Positions 17,819-25,684 of a stretch of DNA of 64,000 nucleotides are shown here, piece after piece. Source of the stretch: ZC4RG19 sp017577565 (lineage in GTDB: Bacteria > Actinomycetota > Acidimicrobiia > Acidimicrobiales > VFJN01). The notes beneath the pieces were generated by a model. It was not told the origin of the DNA. It did not search any database and saw only the letters and a program-made list of their open reading frames with translations. Each line of letters starts with the position of its first letter. Within the stretch, counting starts at the first letter, position 1. The stretch is taken from positions 1 through 64,000 of the forward strand of contig VSCH01000008.1 of NCBI GenBank assembly GCA_047459075.1, read 5' to 3'. The position numbers and the translations under genes are program-made.

Positions 17819-19720
17819 TCAGGCGACCTCGGTCGCCGCCGCCGCGAACTGCGCGGCGTAGAGCCGGGCGTAGGCGCCGCCCCGGGCGAGCAGCTCCTCG
17901 TGGTCGCCCTGCTCGACGATGCGCCCGTCCTCCATGACGAGGATGACGTCGGCGTCGCGGATGGTCGACAGCCGGTGGGCGATGACGAAGCTGGTGCGCC
18001 GGGCCCGCAGCTTGGCCATCGCCCGCTGGATCAGCACCTCGGTGCGGGTGTCGACCGAGCTCGTCGCCTCGTCGAGGATGAGGATGACCGGGTCGGCGAG
18101 GAAGGCGCGGGCGATGGTGATGAGCTGCTTCTCGCCGGCGCTCAGGCTGGTGCCCTCGTCGTCGACGACCGTGTCGTAGCCGTCCGGCAGCGCCCGGACG
18201 AAGCGGTCGACGTAGCTCGCCCGGGCCGCCGCCAGGATCTCCTCCTCGGTCGCGTCGGGCCGGCCGTAGGCGATGTTGTCGCGGATGGTGCCGCCGAACA
18301 GCCAGGTGTCCTGCAGCACCATGCCGGTGAGCGCCCGCAGGTCGCGGCGCCGCATCGTGGCGATGTCGCGCCCGTCGATGGTGATGCGGCCGCCGTCGAG
18401 GTCGTAGAACCGCATGAGCAGGTTGACGAGCGTCGTCTTGCCCGCGCCCGTCGGCCCGACGATGGCCACGGTCTGGCCGGGCTCGGCGACCAGCGACAGG
18501 TCGGTGATGAGCGGCCGCGCCGGGTCGTAGGAGAAGCTCACGTGCTCGAACGCCACCCGGCCCCGGGGGACCTCGGCGAGCGGCGCGGCCTCGTCGTCGG
18601 CCGGCTCCTCCGGGGCGTCGAGCAGGTCGAAGACGCGCTCGGCCGAGGCCACGCCCGACTGCATGACGTTGAACATCGAGGCGATCGAGGTGAGCGGCAT
18701 CGTGAACTGCCGCGTGTACTGGAGGAAGGCCTGCACGTCGCCGACGCTGATCGCCCCCGCGGTGGCCCGCAGGCCGCCGACCACCGCGACGACCACGTAG
18801 TTGAGGTTCCCCAGGAACATCATCGCCGGCTGGATGACGCCGGAGATGAACTGGGCGAAGAAGCTGGCCTCGTAGAGCTCGTCGTTGGTGCGCCGGAAGC
18901 GCTCCTCGACCTCGCGCTGGCGACCGAACGCCTTGACGATCGAGTGGCCGGTGAAGGCCTCCTCGACCTGGGCGTTGAGGGCACCCGTGTAGGTCCACTG
19001 GGCCAGGAACCGGCGCCGGCTGCGGGCGGCGATCGCCCGCACCGACCACAGCGACACCGGCACGGTCACGAGCGCCACCAGGGCGAGCAGCGGCGAGATC
19101 GACACCATCATCGACAGCACCGCGACCAGGGTGAGGAACTGGGTCAGCAGCTGGGAGAGGGTCTGCTGCAGGCTCTGGGCGATGTTGTCGATGTCGTTCG
19201 ACACCCGGCTGAGCAGGTCGCCCCGGGCGTGCTCGTCGATGTAGGACAGCGGCAGCCGGTGCAGCTTGGCCTCGACGTCGGAGCGGAGCCGGTGCATCGT
19301 CCGCTGGACGACGCGGGCCACGAGGTAGGAGCTCGTGTAGCCGAAGGCCGACGCGGCGGCGAACAGGGCCAGCGCCCCCAGCAGCACCGTGCGCAGCTCG
19401 CCGAAGTCGACGCCCTCGGGACGGGACAGCCCGCGGACGACGACGTCGGTCGCGTGGCCGAGGATGCGGGGGCCGGCGGCGTTGAGCGCCACGCCGGTCA
19501 CGGCCAGGACGATGGCGGTGGCGAGGCCGACCCGGTCCCGGCGGAGCCGGCGGAGCAGGCGGCGGGCCGAGCCGCCGAAGTCGCGGGACCGCTCGACCGG
19601 CATGCCGGCCATGGCCGCCGGCCCGGGGCCGGGCCGCACGGTGTTGGCGTTGGCGACCGGCGGCCGGGGGACGGGCGCGCCGTCGCGGTGGCCGTCGCGG
19701 GAGGGGGCGGGGCCGCTCAC
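17819..19720 (-). CDS. Heterodimeric ABC exporter, consensus-site subunit
   Basis: A 633-residue type-IV ABC exporter half. A Pro/Gly-rich N-terminal tail (about 1-45) precedes six membrane helices (about 60-350). The ATPase domain shows Walker A VGPTGAGKTTLVNL, signature LSAGEKQLITIARAF, Walker B ILILDEATSSVDTRTE with the catalytic glutamate, and IAHRLSTI with the switch histidine. Its GTG start overlaps the partner's stop by four bases. This subunit keeps the catalytic Glu, whereas the partner has Asp. That is the asymmetry of TM287/288- and BmrCD-type drug or lipid exporters. The substrate is unknown. Confidence 0.9.
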   Translation of the reverse strand: MSGPAPSRDGHRDGAPVPRPPVANANTVRPGPGPAAMAGMPVERSRDFGGSARRLLRRLRRDRVGLATAIVLAVTGVALNAAGPRILGHATDVVVRGLSRPEGVDFGELRTVLLGALALFAAASAFGYTSSYLVARVVQRTMHRLRSDVEAKLHRLPLSYIDEHARGDLLSRVSNDIDNIAQSLQQTLSQLLTQFLTLVAVLSMMVSISPLLALVALVTVPVSLWSVRAIAARSRRRFLAQWTYTGALNAQVEEAFTGHSIVKAFGRQREVEERFRRTNDELYEASFFAQFISGVIQPAMMFLGNLNYVVVAVVGGLRATAGAISVGDVQAFLQYTRQFTMPLTSIASMFNVMQSGVASAERVFDLLDAPEEPADDEAAPLAEVPRGRVAFEHVSFSYDPARPLITDLSLVAEPGQTVAIVGPTGAGKTTLVNLLMRFYDLDGGRITIDGRDIATMRRRDLRALTGMVLQDTWLFGGTIRDNIAYGRPDATEEEILAAARASYVDRFVRALPDGYDTVVDDEGTSLSAGEKQLITIARAFLADPVILILDEATSSVDTRTEVLIQRAMAKLRARRTSFVIAHRLSTIRDADVILVMEDGRIVEQGDHEELLARGGAYARLYAAQFAAAATEVA

Positions 19721-21450
19721 GCCGCCGCCCCCTGGCCGGCCTGCGACTCGACGATCTCCGCGTAGGTGGCGCAGGTCCGCAGCAGCTCGTCGTGGGTGCC
19801 CAGCCCCACCTGCCGGCCGCCCTCCAGCACGAGGATCTGGTCGGCGTCGCGGATGGTGGAGATCCGCTGGGCCACGATGACGACGGTCGACCCGGCCACG
19901 TAGGGCACGAGGGCGGCCCGCAGCCGGGCGTCGGTCGCCAGGTCGAGGGCCGAGAACGAGTCGTCGAACAGGTAGATCTCCGGCCGCTTCACCAGGGCCC
20001 GGGCGATGGCGAGCCGCTGGCGCTGGCCGCCGGAGACGTTGGCGCCGCCCTGGGCGATGGTGGCCTCGAGGCCGCCGGGCATGGCGGCGACGAAGTCGGC
20101 CGCCTGTGCCACCCGCAGCGCCTCCCACAGCTCGTCGTCGGTGGCGTCCGGCTTGCCGTAGCGGAGGTTGCTCGCCACGGTGCCCGAGAACAGGTAGGGC
20201 TTCTGGGGCACGAGCCCGATCCGCTCCCACAGCAGGTCGGGCGCCAGGTCCCGGACGTCGACGCCGTCGACCAGCACGGCGCCCTCGGTGACGTCCATCA
20301 GCCGGGCGACGAGGTTGACCAGCGTCGTCTTGCCCGAGCCCGTGCTGCCCACGACCGCCAGGGTCTGCCCGGGGAGGGTCCGGAAGCTGACGCCCTCCAG
20401 CACCGGCTGCTCGGCGCCCGGGTAGCGGAAGGCGGCGTCCCGCATCTCGAGCGTGCCCCGCTCGGTCACCTCGGTGACCGGGCGCGCCGCCGCCCGCACC
20501 GACGGCTCGGTCCGCAGGACCTCGACGATGCGCTCGGCGCACACCGCCGCCCGCGGCGCCATGATGGCGACGAACATCCCCATCATCACCGACATGAGGA
20601 TGACCGTGAAGTAGGTGAGGAACGCGACCAGCGAGCCCGCCGACATGTCGCCGGCGTCGACCCGGATGCCGCCGAACCACAGCACGCCGACGCTGGACGC
20701 GTTCACGATCAGCAGCATCGTCGGGAAGATCACCGCCATCAGCCGCCCGGCGGCCAGCGACACGTCGGTGAGCTCGTCGTTCACCCGCTCGAAGCGGGCG
20801 ACCTCCTCGGGCTCGCGCACGAAGGCCCGCACGACCCGGATGCCGGTGATCTGCTCGCGCAGCACGTCGTTGGCGCCGTCGATGCGGTCCTGCATGCGCC
20901 GGAACAGCGGCACCATGCGGCGCACGACCGAGCCGATGCTGAGGGCGAGCGCCGGCAGGCTGACGAGGAACAGCCACGACAGCCCGACGTCCTGGCGCAC
21001 CGCGAGCACGATGCCGCCGAGGAACATGACCGGCGCCGAGACGGCCAGCGTGCAGGTCATGACGACGAGCATCTGCACCTGCTGGACGTCGTTGGTGATG
21101 CGGGTGATGAGCGACGGCGCGCCGAACAGGTTGACCTCGCGGGCCGAGAAGCTCGTCACCCGGTGGAACAGCTCGTTGCGCACGTCGCGGCCGAAGCCCA
21201 TCGCCACCCGGGCCCCGCACCAGACGGCCGCGACCGCGAACACCACCTGGACGAGCGTGACGCCGAGCATGACGGCGCCGGTCGTGCGGATGTAGCCGTC
21301 GTCGCCGGGCAGGATGCCGTGGTCGATGATGTCGGCGTTGAGGGTGGGCAGGTAGAGGGTCGCCAGCGCCTGCACGGCCTGCAGCACCACCACGGCCGCG
21401 AGCAGGCCGCGGTAGGGGCGCAGGTGGGACGCGAGCAGTCGGATCAGCAC
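19717..21450 (-). CDS. Heterodimeric ABC exporter, degenerate-site subunit
   Basis: A 577-residue ABC exporter half. The membrane domain covers about 10-310. The ATPase domain has Walker A VGSTGSGKTTLVNL, a canonical signature VSGGQRQRLAIARAL, but Walker B reads IYLFDDSFSALD, with Asp where the catalytic Glu should be, and the switch position is VAQRISTI with Gln in place of His. Both changes mark the degenerate-site partner of heterodimeric exporters. It is the first gene of the pair (GTG 21450) and is followed by the consensus subunit with a four-base overlap. Confidence 0.9.
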   Translation of the reverse strand: MLIRLLASHLRPYRGLLAAVVVLQAVQALATLYLPTLNADIIDHGILPGDDGYIRTTGAVMLGVTLVQVVFAVAAVWCGARVAMGFGRDVRNELFHRVTSFSAREVNLFGAPSLITRITNDVQQVQMLVVMTCTLAVSAPVMFLGGIVLAVRQDVGLSWLFLVSLPALALSIGSVVRRMVPLFRRMQDRIDGANDVLREQITGIRVVRAFVREPEEVARFERVNDELTDVSLAAGRLMAVIFPTMLLIVNASSVGVLWFGGIRVDAGDMSAGSLVAFLTYFTVILMSVMMGMFVAIMAPRAAVCAERIVEVLRTEPSVRAAARPVTEVTERGTLEMRDAAFRYPGAEQPVLEGVSFRTLPGQTLAVVGSTGSGKTTLVNLVARLMDVTEGAVLVDGVDVRDLAPDLLWERIGLVPQKPYLFSGTVASNLRYGKPDATDDELWEALRVAQAADFVAAMPGGLEATIAQGGANVSGGQRQRLAIARALVKRPEIYLFDDSFSALDLATDARLRAALVPYVAGSTVVIVAQRISTIRDADQILVLEGGRQVGLGTHDELLRTCATYAEIVESQAGQGAAA

Positions 21451-21522
21451 GGGTGTCGGACGACGGTGGGGTCGGTGGGGCCCTAGACCCTACGGGACCG
21501 GTCCGGGGGCACCCCAACGGGG

Positions 21523-21550
21523 TTGCGTTCCCCGGGGACGTGGCTATGGT
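21523..21550 (+). promoter_or_regulatory. Probable promoter of a leaderless upstream ORF
   Basis: TTGCGT (21523-21528), a 16-base spacer and TATGGT (21545-21550) form a sigma-70-type promoter. The ATG at 21558 follows after seven bases, so the transcript would begin at or next to that codon. Confidence 0.5.
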
Positions 21551-21557
21551 CGGCCCC

Positions 21558-21659
21558 ATGGCGACGACCAGCCCTGCGTGCCGGGCCTTGCGGATCCCGG
21601 CGGCCGAGCGCCCCGCCTGCTGGTGGGCGCTGCTGGTCGGCGCCCCGCCGGGCGCCTGA
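21558..21659 (+). CDS. Putative leader peptide (upstream ORF)
   Basis: A 33-residue ORF with ATG at 21558 seven bases after a -10 box, hence probably leaderless. It has two Cys (in SPACRAL and PACWW), a Trp pair and ends GAPPGA. It is followed within six bases by a GC-rich hairpin (21665-21680), then by a larger one (21699-21745), and then by the gene at 21846. The layout resembles ribosome-mediated attenuation leaders. It is too short for homology-based support; no function is proposed beyond a leader. Confidence 0.4.
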   Translation: MATTSPACRALRIPAAERPACWWALLVGAPPGA

Positions 21660-21664
21660 TCCCC

Positions 21665-21680
21665 GGAGCCGCCCGGCTCC
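21665..21680 (+). terminator. Short hairpin after the leader ORF
   Basis: GGAGCC-GCCC-GGCTCC is a perfect 6-bp stem with a four-base loop followed by TT, six bases after the leader-ORF stop. It could act as an attenuator or anti-structure. Confidence 0.35.
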
Positions 21681-21698
21681 TTCCCCCGTCCAGGTCAG

Positions 21699-21745
21699 TT
21701 CTGGCGTCTCCGGGCGCCCGTGACGGTGCCCGGCAGACGCCAGAA
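21699..21745 (+). promoter_or_regulatory. Large leader hairpin
   Basis: TTCTGGCGTCTCCGGGC (21699-21715) pairs with GCCCGGCAGACGCCAGAA (21728-21745): 17 base pairs with one bulged C and a 12-base loop. No T tract follows, so it looks like a structured leader RNA or processing site rather than a terminator. It lies 100 bases before the start of the next gene. Confidence 0.45.
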
Positions 21746-21845
21746 CGAGGGGGGCCTCCACGTCCGCATCTCGCTCCGGCCCGCGCCCCGGCGCCCGTCG
21801 CGCCGGGCGGTCGGGCCCCCGAGCCCCCGAGAGGTGACGACCGTC

Positions 21846-22277
21846 GTGACGACCGACCTCCGACAACGTGCACCCCAGCGCGCCCCGGCCGACCGGGTCG
21901 CCGAGCCGCTGGTGGCCATCCTCGTCATCGGCCACTGGACCGGCCGGATCCTGCTCGCCGACGCGCGCACGGTGCGCGAGGCGACCGGCCCCGACCTGCC
22001 GGTCCGGCTGACGCCGACCCGTGACCGCCCCGCCGGCCGGCGCCCCGGCCCCGAGGCCGTCGACGAGATCGTCGACCGGCTCACGGCCGCCGCCCGCGAG
22101 GTCGTGCCGCCCCGGGTGCCGCTGGTCCTCGCCGGCCACCCGCGCGCCGTCGACCGGGCCGCCGGCGACGAGCGGCTCCTCCCCCGCCTGGCGGCGACGA
22201 TCCCCGGGCACCACGAGCACACGGCGCCCGCCGTCCTGCGCTCGCACGCGCTGCGGGTGCTGCGGCGGCGCTCCTAG
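21846..22277 (+). CDS. Protein of unknown function behind a structured leader
   Basis: A 143-residue protein. The core (about 20-143) alternates strands and helices, with AEPLVAILVIGHWTGRILLAD, EAVDEIVDRLTAAAREV and VPLVLAGHPRAVDRAAGDE. The last element, a hydrophobic strand ending in AGHP followed by a helix, resembles the C-terminal half of eRF1-like/Vms1-type (baeRF) domains, but that is only a hint. No signal peptide or membrane segment. GTG 21846 follows GAGAGG at 21829-21834; GTG 21834 is an alternative. Expression is probably set by the leader ORF and hairpins upstream. Confidence 0.6.
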   Translation: MTTDLRQRAPQRAPADRVAEPLVAILVIGHWTGRILLADARTVREATGPDLPVRLTPTRDRPAGRRPGPEAVDEIVDRLTAAAREVVPPRVPLVLAGHPRAVDRAAGDERLLPRLAATIPGHHEHTAPAVLRSHALRVLRRRS

Positions 22278-22336
22278 GGTTCGGGCCGGCCCGGCGGCGG
22301 GTACGCGGACCTGGCACGCGCGACCCGGGAGGCGCC

Positions 22337-22510
22337 ATGCCCGACGACCGCACGTCCGAGGACCGCGACCGCGAGCGGGCGGAGGAGATCTACGAGGAGG
22401 TCGCCGCCGAGAACCCCGACCCGGTGACCCGGCGGGAGGCCGTCGAGGGCGAGCTCGAGGAGGAGGGGCTCGCCGACGAGGGCGAGGAGCTGGGCGAGCA
22501 CATCGAGTGA
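22337..22510 (+). CDS. Small acidic protein of unknown function
   Basis: A 57-residue, strongly acidic protein (MPDDRTSEDRDRERAEEI start; more than a third Asp/Glu) with ATG 22337 behind GGGAGG. It has no Cys, no aromatic except one Tyr, and is probably helical or disordered. Short acidic proteins of this kind are common in actinobacteria and mostly uncharacterised. It sits between an unknown gene and the hemerythrin-like gene on the same strand. Confidence 0.6.
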   Translation: MPDDRTSEDRDRERAEEIYEEVAAENPDPVTRREAVEGELEEEGLADEGEELGEHIE

Positions 22511-22547
22511 CCGCGCCCGGGCGGGCGGCCGCCGCCGGCGGCGAGGA

Positions 22548-22561
22548 TGGACCTTCGACCC
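22548..22561 (+). promoter_or_regulatory. DosR/DevR-like box before the hemerythrin-like gene
   Basis: TGGACCTTCGACCC lies 24 bases before a -10 box TACGGT (22586-22591). The spacing and hexamer are the same as in the cyd promoter, and 15 consecutive bases match the box before the YwiC operon. This geometry places the box centre near -43, typical for an activator that contacts RNA polymerase. Confidence 0.6.
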
Positions 22562-22638
22562 TGGGCACGGGCCGCCGGGCGCGGTTACGGTGTCGGCAGC
22601 GCCGGCCGATCCCCAGCCCCGAGGCCGGTGAGGCGACC

Positions 22639-23139
22639 GTGATCCCTCTCCCCGCACCCCAGCCCGGCGGACCCGCCGCCCGGCGCGCCCCGGCCGAGCC
22701 ACCCGACGAGGGCGCCCCGGCCCGTGCGGACCACACCGCCACCCACGCCGACCTGCTCGAGACCGCCCGGCGGGCCGTGCGCGCCGCGGTCACCGCCGAC
22801 CACGGCGCGCTGCGCCGGGAGCTCGCCCGCCTGCACGGCGACCTGGTCGAGCACATCGCCGCCGAGCACGAGGTCATGGCCGAGCTGCCCGGGGCCGCGC
22901 CCGCCCTCGTGCGCGACGGGGCGGACCGCCTGGTCGCGCTCGTCGCCGACCTGCTCGCGGCGCTCGAGGGCGACAGCGGCGACGAGGACGGCGACCGGAC
23001 CTCGTACATCGCCGCGATGGTCGAGATCGACCGGACGATCCTGCGGCAGACGCGCCTCGAGAGCGCGCTGCTGGCCCGGCGCTCGCTCGTGCGCGGCCAC
23101 CCGGCCGGCCGGGCCCGGGCCCGCCGGCAGGCGCGCTGA
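22639..23139 (+). CDS. Hemerythrin-like (HHE) helical protein
   Basis: A 166-residue protein. A Pro/Ala-rich N terminus (1-32) leads into four predicted helices with histidines and glutamates spaced as in HHE domains: DHTATHADLLETARR, TADHGALRRELARLHGDLVEHIAAEHEVM, and a C-terminal helix pair rich in Arg. Hemerythrin-like proteins bind O2 or NO through a di-iron site. Not every ligand position can be assigned, so the metal site is uncertain. GTG 22639 follows GTGAGGCG. The upstream DosR-like box and TACGGT promoter would place it in a hypoxia/NO response with cyd and ric. Confidence 0.55.
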   Translation: MIPLPAPQPGGPAARRAPAEPPDEGAPARADHTATHADLLETARRAVRAAVTADHGALRRELARLHGDLVEHIAAEHEVMAELPGAAPALVRDGADRLVALVADLLAALEGDSGDEDGDRTSYIAAMVEIDRTILRQTRLESALLARRSLVRGHPAGRARARRQAR

Positions 23140-23145
23140 GGGCCG

Positions 23146-24351
23146 CTAGCGGTGGACGGCGAGCGGCAGGCGGCGGGGCCCCCGCACCTGCCCCGGTGAC
23201 CAGACGACGGCGTCGGGGTCGGCCAGGGAGAAGTCGGGGAACCGGGCCAGCCAGGCCTCCAGCGCCACCCGCAGCTCCATGCGGGCGAGGTGCGAGCCGA
23301 GGCAGCGGTGGGGGCCGAGGCCGAAGGCCGCGTGGCGGTTCACCTCCCGGTCGATGACGACCTCGTCCGCGTCCTCGAACACCTCGGGGTCACGGTTGGC
23401 CGCCGGGAACGAGAGGAGGACCCAGTCGTCGGCCTTCATCTCGCAGCCCTTCCAGGTCATGTCCTCCTTGACCAGGCGGGCCATGGTGACCGGCGCGTAG
23501 GCCCGCAGCAGCTCCTCGATCGCGGTGGGCAGCAGCTCGGGCTCGGCGACGAGGCGCTCGCGGTCGGCGGGCGTCCGGGCCAGGTGCCACAGCGAGGCGC
23601 CGATGGCGCTCCAGGTCGTGTCGATGCCGGCCAGCAGGAGCAGCGCCATCGTGCCGACGACGTGGCGGGGCGTGAGCCGCTCGCCGTCCATCTCGGCTTC
23701 CAGCAGGTAGGAGGTCAGGTCGTCGCGCGGGTGGGCGACGTGGTCCTCGACCTGGGCCTCGAGGTAGCCGAACAGCGCCTGGACCTTCTCGAACCGCTCC
23801 TCGAGCGGGTCGTTGACGCCCTCGAGCACGTCGTGGACGAAGCGCCGGAACAGGTCGGCGTCCTGTCGGGGGAAGCCGAGCATGTCGGCGATGACCCGCA
23901 CGGGGATGTGCTGCGCGTACTCGGCGGCGCCGTCGACGACGTCCCGGCCCTCGAGCCCGTCGACGAGCTCCTCGCAGAAGGCCCGCGTCCCCGGCTCCAG
24001 CTTGGCGATCGCCTGGGGCGAGAAGGCCGGCAGCAGGACGCGCCGGGCGCCGTGGTGGAACGGCGGGTCGGAGGAGATCGGCGGCGCGACCCCGATCGGG
24101 GCGATGTCCCGGGGCGGCCGGGTGTGGCCCACGACGACCGTGCGGGAGCTGAAGTGCTCGGTGTCGTAGGCGATGGCGGCGACGTCCTCGTGGCGGACCG
24201 GCATCCAGGCGCCGCCGTAGCGCTCGGTGTGGGCCACCGGGCAGCGGCGGCGCAGGTCCTCGATGATCGGGTAGGGGTCGGCGACCCACTCGGCGCCGTG
24301 GTGGTCGAAGTCGGTGGCGTAGTCGGCGACCGGGCGCACGGCCTCGCTCAT
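23146..24351 (-). CDS. Cytochrome P450 paired with a ferredoxin
   Basis: A 401-residue soluble P450 with I-helix AGIDTTWSAIG (about 238-248), ExxR in IEELLRAYAP (about 280) and haem loop FGLGPHRCLGSHLARMEL, Cys near 349. Its ATG overlaps the stop of the [3Fe-4S]-type ferredoxin gene, so the pair is co-translated and the ferredoxin is the likely electron donor. A TetR gene heads the operon. Family features do not reveal the substrate. Confidence 0.93.
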   Translation of the reverse strand: MSEAVRPVADYATDFDHHGAEWVADPYPIIEDLRRRCPVAHTERYGGAWMPVRHEDVAAIAYDTEHFSSRTVVVGHTRPPRDIAPIGVAPPISSDPPFHHGARRVLLPAFSPQAIAKLEPGTRAFCEELVDGLEGRDVVDGAAEYAQHIPVRVIADMLGFPRQDADLFRRFVHDVLEGVNDPLEERFEKVQALFGYLEAQVEDHVAHPRDDLTSYLLEAEMDGERLTPRHVVGTMALLLLAGIDTTWSAIGASLWHLARTPADRERLVAEPELLPTAIEELLRAYAPVTMARLVKEDMTWKGCEMKADDWVLLSFPAANRDPEVFEDADEVVIDREVNRHAAFGLGPHRCLGSHLARMELRVALEAWLARFPDFSLADPDAVVWSPGQVRGPRRLPLAVHR

Positions 24352-24548
24352 GCCTCCTCCTCGATGACGACGGCCTGCTCGGGGCAGTTGAGGGCGGCCC
24401 GCCGGGCGGCGTCCTCCTGGCCGGGGGTCACGACCCCGTCGCCGACGACGACGCCGTCGCCGATGTCGTCCGGCTGGAACAGCTCGGGGGCCAGGCTGTA
24501 GCAGCGGCCGTGGCCCTGGCAGCGGTCCCGGTCGATGCGCACCCTCAC
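24348..24548 (-). CDS. P450-associated ferredoxin
   Basis: A 66-residue ferredoxin, VRVRIDRDRCQGHGRCYSLA at the start and LNCPEQAVVIEEE at the end. The cluster motif is C-x2-H-x2-C-x(n)-C-P, with histidine at the position of the usual second cysteine. Such ferredoxins carry a [3Fe-4S] cluster, or an unusual His-ligated [4Fe-4S] cluster, and donate electrons to P450s. The GTG start overlaps the stop of the TetR gene (GTGA) and the stop overlaps the P450 start. Confidence 0.92.
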   Translation of the reverse strand: MRVRIDRDRCQGHGRCYSLAPELFQPDDIGDGVVVGDGVVTPGQEDAARRAALNCPEQAVVIEEEA

Positions 24549-25162
24549 GGTCGTCCTCCGTCGCGGTCGGGCCCGGCGGGGCGGAGGGCCTCGCCGAGGC
24601 GTTCGATCAGCCGCTCCCACTCGCCGGGGGCGATGGGGTCGAGGCCCGCGGCCGGCAGCAGCACCGACCCGAACAGCAGCATCAGGCAGTAGCGGGCGAG
24701 GGCCTCGGGGGAGATGTCGGGGTCGACGGCCCCCTCCGCCTGCCCGGTGCGGATGAGGTCGGCCAGCCAGGCGCACCGGTCGCCGACGTGCTCGTGCACC
24801 GTGCGGGCGACCTCGGGGTCGCGCCGGGCGGCGACGAGGGCCTCGATGACCAGCGAGCCGTGGTCGGGCGGTCGCTGGGTGAGGCCCTGGCCGATGGTGA
24901 CGAGCAGGTCGACGACCGAGTGCCCGGGCTCGTCGAGGAACAGGGCGGCCAGGTGGTTGGGCCCGTGGTCGCGCAGGGCGGCGGCCAGCAGCTCGGTCTT
25001 CGACTCGAAGTGGCTGTAGAGCGCGCCGTTGCTCACGCCCGCGGCCCGGGCGATGTCGGCCACCCGGGTGCCCTCGAAGCCCTGGCGCTGGAACTCGGCC
25101 GCGGCCGCCTGCAGGAGGCGGGCGCGGGTCTGCTCGGGCGTGACGCCGGCGGTGCGGGCCAT
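24545..25162 (-). CDS. TetR-family repressor of the P450-ferredoxin operon
   Basis: A 205-residue TetR protein. The N-terminal helix-turn-helix is clear: RARLLQAAAAEFQRQGFEGT, VADIARAAGVSNGALYSHFESKTELL (about 32-57). The rest is the helical ligand and dimer domain. It is the first gene of the TetR-ferredoxin-P450 operon. A TTGACC-N18-TTCAAT promoter lies directly before ATG 25162 (six bases), with an inverted repeat inside, so autorepression is likely. The divergent cupin gene may share the operator. The inducer is probably related to the P450 substrate. Confidence 0.9.
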   Translation of the reverse strand: MARTAGVTPEQTRARLLQAAAAEFQRQGFEGTRVADIARAAGVSNGALYSHFESKTELLAAALRDHGPNHLAALFLDEPGHSVVDLLVTIGQGLTQRPPDHGSLVIEALVAARRDPEVARTVHEHVGDRCAWLADLIRTGQAEGAVDPDISPEALARYCLMLLFGSVLLPAAGLDPIAPGEWERLIERLGEALRPAGPDRDGGRP

Positions 25163-25168
25163 GGCGTC

Positions 25169-25198
25169 ATTGAAAGACCGTTCATTCAGTGCGGTCAA
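25169..25198 (-). promoter_or_regulatory. Leaderless promoter and TetR operator
   Basis: Read on the minus strand, TTGACC (25193-25198) is followed after 18 bases by TTCAAT (25169-25174), then six bases and the TetR ATG. Between and over them lies an imperfect inverted repeat with TGAA/TTCA arms (18 bases at 25169-25186) and a longer GACCG-N11-CGGTC repeat (25176-25196), good operator candidates. Confidence 0.55.
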
Positions 25199-25273
25199 GC
25201 GCCTCGGGGCACGGTTCAGCGGGCGGCCGGCGGGGTACCCGGTCCGCCGAGCTTCGCCATCCGAGGAGGCACC

Positions 25274-25654
25274 ATGCTGGCCACGACCGCCGAGACGATC
25301 GACATCGTCGACCTCGCCAAGGAGAACGACGCCTTCCGCCGCGAGGTCATCACGGGGAAGCACACCCAGGTCGTCCTCATGACGCTCCAGCCCGGCGAGG
25401 AGATCGGCGAGGAGGTCCACGAGGAGCACGACCAGACCCTCGTGTTCGTGGAGGGCGAGGGCGAGGCCATCCTCGAGGGCCAGGCCGGTCCCGTGACGGC
25501 CGGCGACCTCACCTTCGTGCCGGCGGGGACCCGCCACAACTTCCGCAACACGGGCTCGGGCCCGCTGCGCCTCTACACCATCTACGGCCCGCCCGACCAC
25601 GAGCCGGGCACGGTCCACCAGACGAAGGCCGACGCCGAGGCCGCCGAGCACTGA
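25274..25654 (+). CDS. Cupin-domain protein
   Basis: A 126-residue single-domain cupin. Cupin motif 1 is seen as EEVHEEHDQTLVFVEGEGEA (about 47-66) and motif 2 as PAGTRHNFRNTGSGPLRLY (about 84-102), with His and Glu metal-ligand positions conserved. Cupins of this size are metal-binding enzymes or sensors of unknown substrate. ATG 25274 follows GAGGAGG. It is divergent from the TetR-ferredoxin-P450 operon and may be in the same regulon. Confidence 0.85.
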   Translation: MLATTAETIDIVDLAKENDAFRREVITGKHTQVVLMTLQPGEEIGEEVHEEHDQTLVFVEGEGEAILEGQAGPVTAGDLTFVPAGTRHNFRNTGSGPLRLYTIYGPPDHEPGTVHQTKADAEAAEH

Positions 25655-25655
25655 G

Positions 25656-25683
25656 CGGCCGGCGGGCCGCCCGCCGCCGGCCG
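25656..25683. terminator. Hairpin between convergent cupin and putA genes
   Basis: CGGCCGGCGGG (25656-25666) pairs with 25670-25683 apart from one bulged base and a three-base loop. It fills the gap between two facing stop codons, so it likely terminates both. Confidence 0.5.
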
Positions 25684-25684
25684 T

